Positions 15,386 through 22,575 of a DNA stretch of 46,820 nt are shown here, piece after piece. How positions within the stretch are numbered: the stretch's first letter is position 1; every line of letters begins with the position of its first letter. A program made the translations under genes and the position numbers. The DNA is from Oscillospiraceae bacterium (GTDB lineage Bacteria; Bacillota; Clostridia; Oscillospirales; Oscillospiraceae): assembly GCA_022795735.1 (NCBI GenBank), contig JAAWHG010000019.1, positions 1-46,820 of the forward strand. Reading direction: 5' to 3'. Below the pieces are notes generated by a model. It was not told the DNA's origin and made no database searches. It saw nothing but the letters and a program-made list of their open reading frames with translations.

Positions 15386-15632
15386 AGCAGACGGACGCTA
15401 CCGCACCACACGGGAAGCGTACAAAACCGCCAAGCAGTTCGACCATACGCAGTTTGATGATTTCTGCACCGCCATCTATGCGGAAGGTCTGAAGGACGGC
15501 AAGGCAGCCGTACCGGCCGTAGGAATACAAGAGGTCATGGAGGCAATCAAAACCGTAAAGGGCCTCGGGGAAAAGCGGCTGGTCCTCATTGAAGCGGCAA
15601 TCTCGGCATGCTGGGAAACAGAGCCATCGTAA
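15369..15632 (+). CDS. Small basic protein, hypothetical (87 aa)
   Basis: The ATG follows GGGAGGAGCACG and overlaps the ParB-like gene by 17 bases. The N-terminus is strongly basic (KAKRKADGRYRTTRE), suggesting nucleic-acid contact. The rest is helical with an aromatic segment QFDDFCTAIYAEGLKDG. No family is recognised. It sits between a ParB-like protein and a DNA methyltransferase. Confidence 0.6.
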   Translation: MKAKRKADGRYRTTREAYKTAKQFDHTQFDDFCTAIYAEGLKDGKAAVPAVGIQEVMEAIKTVKGLGEKRLVLIEAAISACWETEPS

Positions 15633-15645
15633 GAGGCCGCCGCTG

Positions 15646-16563
15646 ATGGAAAAGCTTTTCTGTGGAGATGCGTTGGAGTGTCTGCGGACGCTGGAGACGG
15701 AGAGTATCCATACCTGTGTGACCTCCCCACCCTATTACAACCTGCGGAACTACGAAACCGCTGGGCAAATCGGTATGGAGGTCACGCCGGAGGAATATAT
15801 AGCCAAGTTGGTGGATGTATTCCGGGAGGTACGGCGGGTCCTGCGCCCGGACGGGACCTTGTGGCTCAACATTGGAGACAGCTATGCGACCAGATCGGGA
15901 GCCCAGCCGCCCACAAACACGCGGAACAGCCATGGACACACAGCAAAGCGGCTCCCAGCCGGTTATAAATACAAAGACCTGATGGGCATCCCATGGCTTT
16001 TAGCCTTTGCCCTGCGGGCCGACGGCTGGTATTTGCGTCAGGATATCATATGGCACAAGACCAACGCCATGCCGGAGAGCGTCCGGGACCGCTGTACCAA
16101 AGCCCATGAGTATATTTTTCTGCTGTCAAAATCGGAACGCTATTATTTCGACGCGGCAGCTATTCGGGAACCGTGCGGGAAAAAAGGAAACGCCCGGACG
16201 TTCCGCGGCGGCGGCGCATATACAGGCAGCCAGTCATTCCAGAACAGCACCCGCGTGGAGCGGGAAAGCCATGGGAACACAGCGAACAGCACTGGGACCA
16301 GGAATAAGCGGAGCGTTTGGTACATAGCAACAGCGCAGTTTAAGGCCGCCCATTACGCCACATTTCCAGAAAAGCTTGTGGCGCCGTGTATCTTGGCCGG
16401 ATGCCCGGAGGGCGGGATGGTCCTGGACCCGTTCGCCGGGAGCGGTACTACTGGCGTTGTGGCTAAACGCTTTCGTAGGAATTTCGTAGGCGTGGAGATC
16501 AACCCGGACTATTGGAAAATGGCTATGGACCGAGTCGTGAAAATGGGAGGACATGAGGAATGA
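15646..16563 (+). CDS. Site-specific DNA methyltransferase, beta class (N4/N6)
   Basis: The 305-residue enzyme has the catalytic motif TSPPYY (residues 26-31) before the AdoMet-binding motif DPFAGSGTTG (starting at 261), the order of beta-class amino-methyltransferases. SPPY is usual for N4-cytosine and some N6-adenine enzymes. The target sequence is not predictable from this view. No cognate restriction gene is next to it, so it is probably an orphan enzyme that protects phage DNA or marks it for regulation. The start at 15646 follows AAGAGG; it overlaps the next gene by four bases. Confidence 0.88.
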   Translation: MEKLFCGDALECLRTLETESIHTCVTSPPYYNLRNYETAGQIGMEVTPEEYIAKLVDVFREVRRVLRPDGTLWLNIGDSYATRSGAQPPTNTRNSHGHTAKRLPAGYKYKDLMGIPWLLAFALRADGWYLRQDIIWHKTNAMPESVRDRCTKAHEYIFLLSKSERYYFDAAAIREPCGKKGNARTFRGGGAYTGSQSFQNSTRVERESHGNTANSTGTRNKRSVWYIATAQFKAAHYATFPEKLVAPCILAGCPEGGMVLDPFAGSGTTGVVAKRFRRNFVGVEINPDYWKMAMDRVVKMGGHEE

Positions 16564-17003
16564 AAGCTATCACAATCTGGCAGCCCTGGGCCTCACTTCT
16601 GGTGTCTGGCCGAAAGATGTACGAAACCCGAAGTTGGGGCACTTCCTTTCGCGGCCCTATCGCCATCCATGCAGCCAAGCGGCCCGTGCGTCAAACGCTG
16701 GACTCGTTGGCTGCCGGCCAGTGGAAGGAGCGTGAAGTAATCCTAGACTGCTTTAAGCGTCTGTTTCCGGCTCCCGGAGAGCTGGAGCAGTTACCTGTCG
16801 GGGCTATTATTGGAACGGCAACTCTGGTTCGCTGCAACCTTATTGACTGGGACTTCCTGCCAAAACTCACGCCAATGGAGATGGCCTTGGGCGACTTCAC
16901 CCCGGGAAGGTATGCCTGGGAGTTTACGGATATAGTCGCGGTTGACCCACCGGTACCGGCAAGCGGGATGCAGGGGATATGGGAATGGAGGGAAACGGTT
17001 TGA
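16560..17003 (+). CDS. ASCH-domain protein (147 aa)
   Basis: The N-terminal motif KAITIWQPWASLLVSGRKMYETRSW is characteristic of ASCH domains (residues 3-30), with GPIAIHAAKR following and a C-terminal strand block. ASCH proteins have an RNA- or modified-nucleoside-binding beta-barrel related to PUA; some members act on modified cytidine. The gene overlaps the methyltransferase by ATGA and the J-domain gene by four bases. This coupling suggests that it acts with the methyltransferase, but its target is unknown. Confidence 0.8.
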   Translation: MKAITIWQPWASLLVSGRKMYETRSWGTSFRGPIAIHAAKRPVRQTLDSLAAGQWKEREVILDCFKRLFPAPGELEQLPVGAIIGTATLVRCNLIDWDFLPKLTPMEMALGDFTPGRYAWEFTDIVAVDPPVPASGMQGIWEWRETV

Positions 17004-17521
17004 GTACCCAAAAACAATATAGCGGCGATTTTGCTGCTATGGAGAAGAAACTGGCCCGCGTCATGGAGCGCTTGGGCGTAGAGGCAGACCAGTTTCAAAG
17101 CGGTTGGACGCAAGGTAAGGGTGGGAGCAGATGTTTTGTAGAAATGCGCTATGGTGGTTCCATCTATCGTTTTGAGAACTCGACAGAGAAATCCGCCGCT
17201 TGCGGCCGGAAGCTAACCTTTGCGAGCGATCTCTTTGCCGCGGTGGTTTACTCCTTAGAGGGGCTGGCCCGCGCCATCGAACAAAATATATTTACGTTGG
17301 ATATGTTGCTAGCTGGCGTGCCGGCCTTGCCCGCAGCGCCATTACTGGAGGCATGCTTTCAGGCCCTTGGATTTTCTACCAAGCCACTGGATGCTGGTGA
17401 GGTAAAAGCACAGTATCGGCGTATGGCTCGAGTGATGCACCCGGACAACGGAGGGACACAAGAAGCGTTTTCAGCGCTGTCAGAGAATTATAACGCCTGC
17501 CTGCGGGCGTTAGGCATATAA
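17000..17521 (+). CDS. J-domain protein (DnaJ-like, 173 aa)
   Basis: The TTG start follows GGAGGGA and overlaps the previous stop. The C-terminal region (about 116-173) is a J domain with helix II residues KAQYRRMARVMHPDNGG and the HPD triad at 147-149, which stimulates DnaK ATPase. The N-terminal 110 residues contain strands and a helix of unknown type. It likely recruits host DnaK to a phage target, as J-domain proteins do. It lacks the Gly/Phe and Cys-rich parts of full DnaJ. Confidence 0.82.
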   Translation: MSTQKQYSGDFAAMEKKLARVMERLGVEADQFQSGWTQGKGGSRCFVEMRYGGSIYRFENSTEKSAACGRKLTFASDLFAAVVYSLEGLARAIEQNIFTLDMLLAGVPALPAAPLLEACFQALGFSTKPLDAGEVKAQYRRMARVMHPDNGGTQEAFSALSENYNACLRALGI

Positions 17522-17708
17522 CGATATGGAAAAGCCGAGGTATCTATATTGCGATTACGAGATGACGCTTCTGATACAACAGCGGACGCACAATGAAGTA
17601 CTGTAAACCGCCAAACTGGATAGAAGCCGATGGAAGAGATGCCAAACAGGTTAAGTCAAAGGACGGAGCGTGAAACCAATTGATGGACCGGAAGTGGCAG
17701 CAGATAAA

Positions 17709-17734
17709 AAGCCGCCCCGAAACCGGGGCGGCTT
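17709..17734 (-). terminator. Intrinsic terminator of the minus-strand pair
   Basis: GCCGCCCC at 17711-17718 pairs perfectly with GGGGCGGC at 17725-17732, extended by AA/TT. On the minus strand it is followed by TTTTT, but on the plus strand there is no T run. It therefore ends transcripts from the two minus-strand genes at 17737-18113. Confidence 0.8.
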
Positions 17735-17736
17735 GG

Positions 17737-17943
17737 TTAGCTCGGATTGTTTCGGTCCGCAGGGCGGGGCTGGGTGTGATACACCTTCAAATCCGGTCCG
17801 GAGGTTCCGGCCACGATGGGGCGACTCTTTTGCTTGGTGTGTTTCGCTTTGCCTTGAATCTCGGGAACAGGCGGAACATCGTTCCGAGGGTGGGTGTGGG
17901 TCCAGTTCGGACGTGCCATACCTTGCTTTGTCATTGCGCTCAC
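17737..17943 (-). CDS. Conserved-looking small basic protein (68 aa)
   Basis: The ATG overlaps the stop of the upstream gene by four bases and a terminator directly follows. The peptide is rich in Pro, His, Lys and Arg (GMARPNWTHTHPRNDVPPVPE, then KARPI-like repeats) and is probably disordered. It resembles small proteins of clostridial prophages that I cannot name. Its operon layout, and not its sequence, is the main evidence that it is real. Confidence 0.6.
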   Translation of the reverse strand: MSAMTKQGMARPNWTHTHPRNDVPPVPEIQGKAKHTKQKSRPIVAGTSGPDLKVYHTQPRPADRNNPS

Positions 17944-18113
17944 CCCATTTCGGCGAGGCCATGGACAAGGGCCTGCATCTCTTCCCGAGACGCGGCTTGA
18001 CTGGCCTGAGATATTACTTGGCTGCGCTCCGTGCCGGACAGCGCGGCAAAGCGGCGCATGGCCTGCTCATTTTCGGCCAGCGACATCATTAGTCCAATGG
18101 GCAGATCGTTCAT
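17940..18113 (-). CDS. Conserved-looking small helical protein (57 aa)
   Basis: The ATG at 18113 follows AGAGG. A GTG three codons upstream is a weaker start. The sequence (DLPIGLMMSLAENEQAMRRF, then LSGTERSQVISQA) is of a type recurrent in clostridial genomes: a short helix-rich protein ending in EEMQALVHGLAEMG. I do not know its function. It starts the two-gene minus-strand unit that runs against the surrounding plus-strand genes. A promoter was not convincingly found. Confidence 0.65.
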   Translation of the reverse strand: MNDLPIGLMMSLAENEQAMRRFAALSGTERSQVISQASQAASREEMQALVHGLAEMG

Positions 18114-18280
18114 AAAGATCACCTCTGGGGTAGTCTGCTCAAGAAGCGAGAAGAGTAACCGTTGGAAAGATTAACTTTTTTGAAAGATGGAAAATAATAC
18201 GCATCCTTTACGGCTGAGGTGTAAATCCGTGGGTCATTGTAATTGAGTTTGAATGGAAATGAGGAGCGGAGGAAGAAGCC

Positions 18281-18328
18281 ATGACGATAATGAATCATAG
18301 TGTTGCGTATTTGGGAGAACGTTTATAA
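18281..18328 (+). CDS. Possible 15-residue leader peptide
   Basis: GAGGAGCGGAGG lies before an ATG that gives MTIMNHSVAYLGERL and ends TAA in a TAATG overlap with the next gene. This could provide translational coupling. Its small size keeps it uncertain. Confidence 0.35.
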   Translation: MTIMNHSVAYLGERL

Positions 18329-19002
18329 TGAGCTATTATGATGAAGATTTTTATACAGAGCCTTGTGAGTTTGAGGAGCAAATTGAAGAACTAAAGGCGG
18401 CGTTGGCATCATCGGTGCAGCAAAAGTTTTTAGACGAAATGGACGCGCTTCGGAAGGAGAATAAATCGCTTAGAGAGTTCCGCGATAAAAAAGAAGCCTA
18501 TGAGCGGGAGCTTGCGCAAGTAAAACAGCAGTACAAGACGAAAATGCGGGACGCTGAAATGAACGCAGACCGAAAAAAGCTTAAAGATTTATTATCTGGG
18601 GTTTCCACTATCGGTTATCGTGTTGGCTACAAATACATACAGGGTCCGAAATGCGATAAATGCGAAAACGACAGAAAAATTCACTTTACTTCCCCATCTG
18701 GGCGGAAAATGAAAGAAGACTGTTTGTGCGCAAGGCGAACCGTGAACTATTATCCGACAGAAGTGTCCCTTGTTTCCTTTTACGCCAGAGATGAAGTATC
18801 CTCTGTCTATTATGAAATGAAGCAAGAAGATAGAGACTGTGACAGGTATGATCTGTGTGCCGAAATATATGACCATGACAAGGCAAAAGCATTTGAGGAA
18901 ATCAACAAGTACAGAGTTGTTTTCCTCGAAAAGGAAGATTGCCAACGGTACTGTGATTGGTTAAATGAGGTGGAGGCGCAAAAAGGGAGCGCGCCATGTT
19001 GA
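18328..19002 (+). CDS. Coiled-coil and Cys-rich phage protein (224 aa)
   Basis: A charged coiled coil (about 15-90) leads to a region with Cys pairs CDKCEN (about residues 110-115) and a later CLCARR (about 133-138), possibly a zinc site, then a helical C-terminus. No family is recognised. Its AT-rich codons contrast with the GC-rich genes on both sides, which suggests separate acquisition. It has no ribosome site of its own and probably depends on the short ORF upstream. Confidence 0.6.
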   Translation: MSYYDEDFYTEPCEFEEQIEELKAALASSVQQKFLDEMDALRKENKSLREFRDKKEAYERELAQVKQQYKTKMRDAEMNADRKKLKDLLSGVSTIGYRVGYKYIQGPKCDKCENDRKIHFTSPSGRKMKEDCLCARRTVNYYPTEVSLVSFYARDEVSSVYYEMKQEDRDCDRYDLCAEIYDHDKAKAFEEINKYRVVFLEKEDCQRYCDWLNEVEAQKGSAPC

Positions 19003-19193
19003 TTATCACAGTCCAGGTAAACGCTCCGGCTAATCAGGCCATCGGCATCAAGGAAGCCCTGGCAATGTATTTAGAGCGTTGGGGCGATGCCCGGGTGATA
19101 TCAGTGGAGCAAAAGTCCCAGCCCCAGATGGAACAAATGATGATGGGAGGAAAAGGTTATGTCGAGAGGCCGGTGCCGGGGATGCGGCGCTGA
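18996..19193 (+). CDS. Small hypothetical protein (65 aa)
   Basis: The ORF overlaps the previous gene's end by seven bases and the next by 35. The N-terminal half (LIITVQVNAPANQAIGIKEALAMYLERWGDARVISVEQK) reads as an alpha/beta unit. The C-terminus is Met/Gly rich. No function is assigned. Confidence 0.5.
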   Translation: MLIITVQVNAPANQAIGIKEALAMYLERWGDARVISVEQKSQPQMEQMMMGGKGYVERPVPGMRR

Positions 19194-19416
19194 AATCGAG
19201 TGGGTCAAGACTGCTGCGGGCAAGAATATGCCATGCGACCCGCAATTGGTACCCTACTGGGAACGGGTCGGGGCCGCCGGAAAGGTGGTCCTCCAGCGGA
19301 GCGGCAAAGTTGTCAGTTGTGATTTTGACGGACCGCGCGATCAGGTGACTGGATTTGGGTATGTCTCTCATTTCAGCACTTGCCCGCAGTCAAAGGGTTT
19401 TCGCAGAAAGAAGTGA
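19159..19416 (+). CDS. Zinc-ribbon protein (85 aa)
   Basis: The ATG follows GGGAGGAAAAGGTT. Residues CRGCG near the N-terminus and a CDPQ segment with a later Cys/His pair suggest one zinc site. The body is beta-rich. It is short and not recognised, but the good ribosome site supports it. Confidence 0.6.
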   Translation: MSRGRCRGCGAEIEWVKTAAGKNMPCDPQLVPYWERVGAAGKVVLQRSGKVVSCDFDGPRDQVTGFGYVSHFSTCPQSKGFRRKK

Positions 19417-19454
19417 CCGGCGCGAAATGGGCAAATTAAGACCGACCCAGGAAC

Positions 19455-19463
19455 TGCTATAAT
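19455..19463 (+). promoter_or_regulatory. Extended -10 promoter before the MT-A70 gene
   Basis: TGCTATAAT at 19455-19463 is a perfect extended -10. No good -35 is seen 17 bases upstream. It lies 43 bases before the ATG at 19506. The same nine-base element occurs at 4865 and 20760. Confidence 0.5.
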
Positions 19464-19505
19464 GGCTGTGATTCAGGCAAGGAGCAAAAAGGGCAAGGAG
19501 GGAGC

Positions 19506-20186
19506 ATGATCGGCAAATTTCAATTCCCGAATGGGAAATATCGCACCATTTATCTCGACCCGCCTTGGCCGGAACGGGGCGGCGGCAAGATAAAGCGCGG
19601 CGCGGACCGGCATTACAGTCTGATGTCTGTGAAAGAGATATTGTCTTTGCCTATAGGCGATTTGGCTGATCCAGAGGGCTGCCATGTTTATTGCTGGGTA
19701 ACGAATAATTACTTGCCCATGGGTTTGGAATGCCTCAAGGCATGGGGATTTGAGTACATTACCACGATAACGTGGATGAAGGACAGGCAAGGGCTGGGGC
19801 AGTATTATAGGGGTCTGACAGAGCATTGCTTGTTTGGAACGACCCGGAAGCGGCTGCCGTACAAACTGGAAGATGGGAAACGCTGCCAGGGATTGACCGG
19901 GTTTATGGAACCGAAAACGATCCATAGCCGCAAGCCTGCGCGTATGCGAGAGATGATTGAGCGCGTAAGCTACACCCCAAGGATAGAACTGTTTGCCAGA
20001 GAATCGCATCCTGGCTGGGACATATGGGGAGATAAACTTCAAAAAGGAGAGGAATTGGCGTGGCAAGAAACAAATACCCAGGGCGCTGCTACTGCTGCGG
20101 ACAGTGGATTGATCCCGGATACGGGCATTTTGAAAAAATCCGCAATCCGGAACGCGAGAAACCCAAGTGGCGCATCAAATGCGTAA
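19506..20186 (+). CDS. MT-A70-type N6-adenine methyltransferase
   Basis: The 226-residue protein has the DPPW catalytic motif at residues 18-21, MSVKEILSLPIGDLA, then CHVYCWVTNNYLPMGLECLKAWGFEYITTITWMKDR, and ends its conserved part with ELFARE...GWDIWGDKL (about residue 177). This is the MT-A70/Ime4-like family, found in phages as orphan DNA m6A enzymes. An AAGGAGGG site precedes the start. After the conserved end, the frame continues about 48 residues, overlapping the following gene by 127 bases. That tail has no family features, so a lost stop codon is likely. Confidence 0.85.
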   Translation: MIGKFQFPNGKYRTIYLDPPWPERGGGKIKRGADRHYSLMSVKEILSLPIGDLADPEGCHVYCWVTNNYLPMGLECLKAWGFEYITTITWMKDRQGLGQYYRGLTEHCLFGTTRKRLPYKLEDGKRCQGLTGFMEPKTIHSRKPARMREMIERVSYTPRIELFARESHPGWDIWGDKLQKGEELAWQETNTQGAATAADSGLIPDTGILKKSAIRNARNPSGASNA

Positions 20187-20263
20187 AGTGTGCCAGCGGG
20201 CGGGTTCTGACGGACCGCGATCCCGGCGTAGCCTGGGCTAAAAGAGCGGCGGCAAAATCGTGA
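20060..20263 (+). CDS. Small zinc-finger protein (67 aa)
   Basis: The GTG follows AAAGGAGAGGAATTGGC. CYCCGQW at the N-terminus and CVKCASG near the middle give four zinc ligands. It lies mostly inside the extended tail of the MT-A70 gene, in another frame. The motif shows that this frame, and not the tail, is the ancestral coding frame here. Confidence 0.65.
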   Translation: MARNKYPGRCYCCGQWIDPGYGHFEKIRNPEREKPKWRIKCVKCASGRVLTDRDPGVAWAKRAAAKS

Positions 20264-20279
20264 GGACAGGAGGCCCGTA

Positions 20280-20720
20280 ATGAACTGGAAGCGTGAAGCG
20301 GTTGATAAGCTGAAAAATTATGAGGTCCACCGTCAAGCCCTGGACAGCATCCCCCAGGAAATCAAGCGCCTGGAATCGGCTTGGACGGGCATCCGAAGCG
20401 CGGTTACGGATAGCACTCCCGTTTCCGGCGGCGGGAGCACACGGGAAGACGCCATGTTGTCCAACATTATACATAGGGATGAATTGGAGCGGCGAATGAA
20501 AGAGGCCTGCCTGTGGGTATCCCAGGTCGACAAAGCCCTGGCAATTTTGAGCGATGAGGAACGTCTGGTGCTGGACCGGTTTTATCTCCACCCAATAAAG
20601 GGGGCCATTGAAGACCTCTGCGAGCGTATGAATATTGAAAAAGCCACTGTCTATCGCAGGCGAGATGATGCTTTGCGGCGGTTTACCATCGCCCTGTATG
20701 GGGCCACGGACACTGAATAA
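20280..20720 (+). CDS. ArpU/RinA-like late gene regulator (146 aa)
   Basis: An N-terminal coiled helix (about 1-55), a Gly/Ser hinge, a second helix, and a C-terminal HTH like sigma-70 region 4 (about 95-140). That HTH includes LSDEERLVLDRFYLHPIKGAIEDLCERMNIEKATVYRRRDDAL. This is the layout of phage late-transcription activators ArpU and RinA. The gene is directly followed by a promoter and the structural operon, which fits an activator of late transcription. The family is clear; the direct target is inferred from position. Confidence 0.82.
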   Translation: MNWKREAVDKLKNYEVHRQALDSIPQEIKRLESAWTGIRSAVTDSTPVSGGGSTREDAMLSNIIHRDELERRMKEACLWVSQVDKALAILSDEERLVLDRFYLHPIKGAIEDLCERMNIEKATVYRRRDDALRRFTIALYGATDTE

Positions 20721-20759
20721 AAATTGAGAAAAAAATGAGACGATTTTTTCAAATGGATG

Positions 20760-20768
20760 TGCTATAAT
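20760..20768 (+). promoter_or_regulatory. Late promoter (extended -10)
   Basis: TGCTATAAT at 20760-20768 lies 40 bases after the stop of the late regulator, with no good -35. A weak -35 is what an activator-dependent late promoter would have. It starts the transcript for the membrane protein, the ParB/PAPS cassette and the structural genes. Confidence 0.7.
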
Positions 20769-20795
20769 ACTATCATGTAAAACTTAATCAAGCCG

Positions 20796-20821
20796 GGCGG
20801 CCCTCTTCCGGGAGGGTCGCC
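20796..20821 (+). other. GC hairpin in the late leader
   Basis: GGCGGCCCTC (20796-20805) pairs with GAGGGTCGCC (20812-20821), with one G-U pair. ATTCTT follows. It may be an attenuator or weak terminator at which an antitermination-type activator acts. The T run is too poor to call a clear terminator. Confidence 0.5.
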
Positions 20822-20847
20822 ATTCTTATGGAAGGGAGGGTATTCAA

Positions 20848-20874
20848 CCGCCGCGTTTCTCCTTTGCGCGGCGG
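20848..20874 (+). other. Second hairpin in the late leader
   Basis: CCGCCGCG (20848-20855) and CGCGGCGG (20867-20874) are perfect complements around an 11-base loop. It lies between the late promoter and the AAAGGAGG of the membrane protein gene. Its function is unknown. Confidence 0.5.
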
Positions 20875-20944
20875 GAAAACCCGCATCGGGCACTGGCCGC
20901 CAACAGCGCTCGGCTCGGGTAAACTTACAAAGGAGGAAAACGCT

Positions 20945-21946
20945 ATGTTTTCAAAATTGAGAATCCGGTTTATCCAAAACCCCACGCTGTACTATGCTAT
21001 GAGCATTGCGGCGACATGGGCGGGCGTCGGTTCCCTGATGAACGGAATTACGATGGTCCAGACTTATGGCATCGTTCCCTTCCTGATCTGGGCCCTGGGG
21101 AATACCCTGGCCTGCGTGGTCTTCGGCATCTTCGCCCCGGCAATCCCCAAGCTGCGCGACGTGTTCCGCTCCAGGGCGATGCGCGTCATTGCCGGCCTTA
21201 TGTCCATATTCCAAATCTGGTTGAGCATGAACGGCATCCAGGCCATTTTCGCGGATACCGTGCTGGGCGGGCGGTTTGGCATGGCCCTGGCGTATGCGTC
21301 GGCGGCGTTTTTCCTGCTCCTCCTGGTCCGGTTCGGTATGCTGAGAAATGTCCTGACCGACCATATGAGCTGGAGCGCCGTTTATGGCGTGGCCTTACTC
21401 TTGACCGCGTGCGCTATCATCCATTCCCAGGGGAGCATGAATCCGTTGGCTTGGGGCGTCGACGAAGCAAATCTCACCACTGGCATCAACAAAGCCGCGC
21501 TGCTGCTTCCCGGCGCGTTTCTGTATCCCTATTTCTTTGAAATTCTGGATTATAACGATAAAAATAAGGACGGGACCAAGAAGGTCAACATCCGCCGGGC
21601 ATTTGCGCTGGGCGGCTTTCTATTTGGCGCGTATCTGGCTTTTCCCCTTCTGCTGGCCTGGACCAGTTTCAGCCCTGCGCTGAATATTATCAAAGCGATT
21701 CTGGTAACGCTGGTGGCCGTGTCTACCCTGTCGTCTTTCCTGTATAGCGTGTATATCACGTTCGGGAGGAAGCTGGGGCTGGCGGTCAATCTGGCAAGTG
21801 TGGCCCTGTGGCAATTGCTGATTCCCCTGGGTGTGATGGGCGTCTGGACTCTTATGAGCACCATCCGCATTTACATTGTGGCCGGCGCAATCCTTACGGC
21901 CCTGATCTGGCACACCGCTGCGCGCAGAAGGGCGGCGGCCGTATGA
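20945..21946 (+). CDS. Polytopic membrane protein, transporter-like (333 aa)
   Basis: An AAAGGAGG site fixes the ATG at 20945; the frame is open upstream but that part runs through the leader hairpins. About ten hydrophobic segments can be counted, roughly at residues 16-36, 43-65, 77-97, 108-126, 140-156, 178-195, 213-234, 240-262, 275-300 and 303-322. A cytoplasmic loop DYNDKNKDGTKKVNIRR lies near 197-213. Ten TM segments and the N-terminal GVGSLMNGITMVQTYG are vaguely like LeuT-fold transporters, but no family is certain. It overlaps the ParB-like gene by four bases. A polytopic protein at the head of a structural operon is unusual. Confidence 0.85.
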   Translation: MFSKLRIRFIQNPTLYYAMSIAATWAGVGSLMNGITMVQTYGIVPFLIWALGNTLACVVFGIFAPAIPKLRDVFRSRAMRVIAGLMSIFQIWLSMNGIQAIFADTVLGGRFGMALAYASAAFFLLLLVRFGMLRNVLTDHMSWSAVYGVALLLTACAIIHSQGSMNPLAWGVDEANLTTGINKAALLLPGAFLYPYFFEILDYNDKNKDGTKKVNIRRAFALGGFLFGAYLAFPLLLAWTSFSPALNIIKAILVTLVAVSTLSSFLYSVYITFGRKLGLAVNLASVALWQLLIPLGVMGVWTLMSTIRIYIVAGAILTALIWHTAARRRAAAV

Positions 21947-22575
21947 AGGTCACGAAGAGAAAGCTTGCGGAACTGCGCAAGCCGGATAAAAACGTCCGCA
22001 TCCATTCCGATAAACAGATTGCTGAGTTTAAGCGGTCCATTGAGATGTTCGGGCAAATCCGCCCCATTGTGATTGACGAGGACGGAACCATTCTTGCCGG
22101 GAACGGCTTGTATGACGCGCTGTGCGCCATGGACCGGACCGACGTTGATTGTTATGTCGCCGCCGGGTTGTCGGAATCTCAGAAGAAAAAACTCATGCTT
22201 TCCGACAACCGTATCTTCTCCCTGGGCGTCGATGATATTCAGGGCTTTGATGACCTCATCGCCGAGTTGGACGACCTGGACGTCCCCGGGTACGACGAGG
22301 AACTGCTGAAAACCCTGACCGCGGATTTTGAGGACGTGGATGGGATGATGGCGGGATATGGCCTGATTGATGAAAACACGAAATCTGATATGCAAAAAGC
22401 GGCGGACCGCTACGAACGGAAGTCGGAGGAATTTGCGAAAGGCGCGGAGGAGATAAAACCGGCTGATGCCCCGCCGGAGGAAGCGCCTGTAGAGGCTTCC
22501 GTGGAAGGCCGGGCCGTGCAGCTTGACCGCCGCTATATCATTTGCCCGAAATGCGGGGAAATGATATGGCTATAA
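21943..22575 (+). CDS. ParB/Srx-domain protein with C-terminal CxxC (IbrB-like)
   Basis: The 210-residue protein has a ParB N-terminal domain (about 1-110), with KQIAEFKRSIEMFGQIRPIVIDEDG and ILAGNGLYDAL in the place of the usual G-x-R motif. Residues about 115-190 are helical. The C-terminus ends ICPKCGEMIWL, with a CxxC that may bind zinc. It overlaps the membrane protein by four bases and the PAPS-reductase gene by ten. ParB-fold proteins next to PAPS reductases are known as IbrB. The GNG motif lacks the Arg of ParB CTPases, so CTP binding is doubtful. Confidence 0.82.
   Translation: MKVTKRKLAELRKPDKNVRIHSDKQIAEFKRSIEMFGQIRPIVIDEDGTILAGNGLYDALCAMDRTDVDCYVAAGLSESQKKKLMLSDNRIFSLGVDDIQGFDDLIAELDDLDVPGYDEELLKTLTADFEDVDGMMAGYGLIDENTKSDMQKAADRYERKSEEFAKGAEEIKPADAPPEEAPVEASVEGRAVQLDRRYIICPKCGEMIWL

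Noticed and set aside
17526-17673. Two 26-codon plus-strand ORFs after the J-domain gene
   Set aside because: No convincing ribosome site or motif; possibly gene remnants.
17670-18092. Plus-strand open frame of 140 codons across the minus-strand pair
   Set aside because: No ribosome site, and the terminator and overlapping starts support the minus strand.
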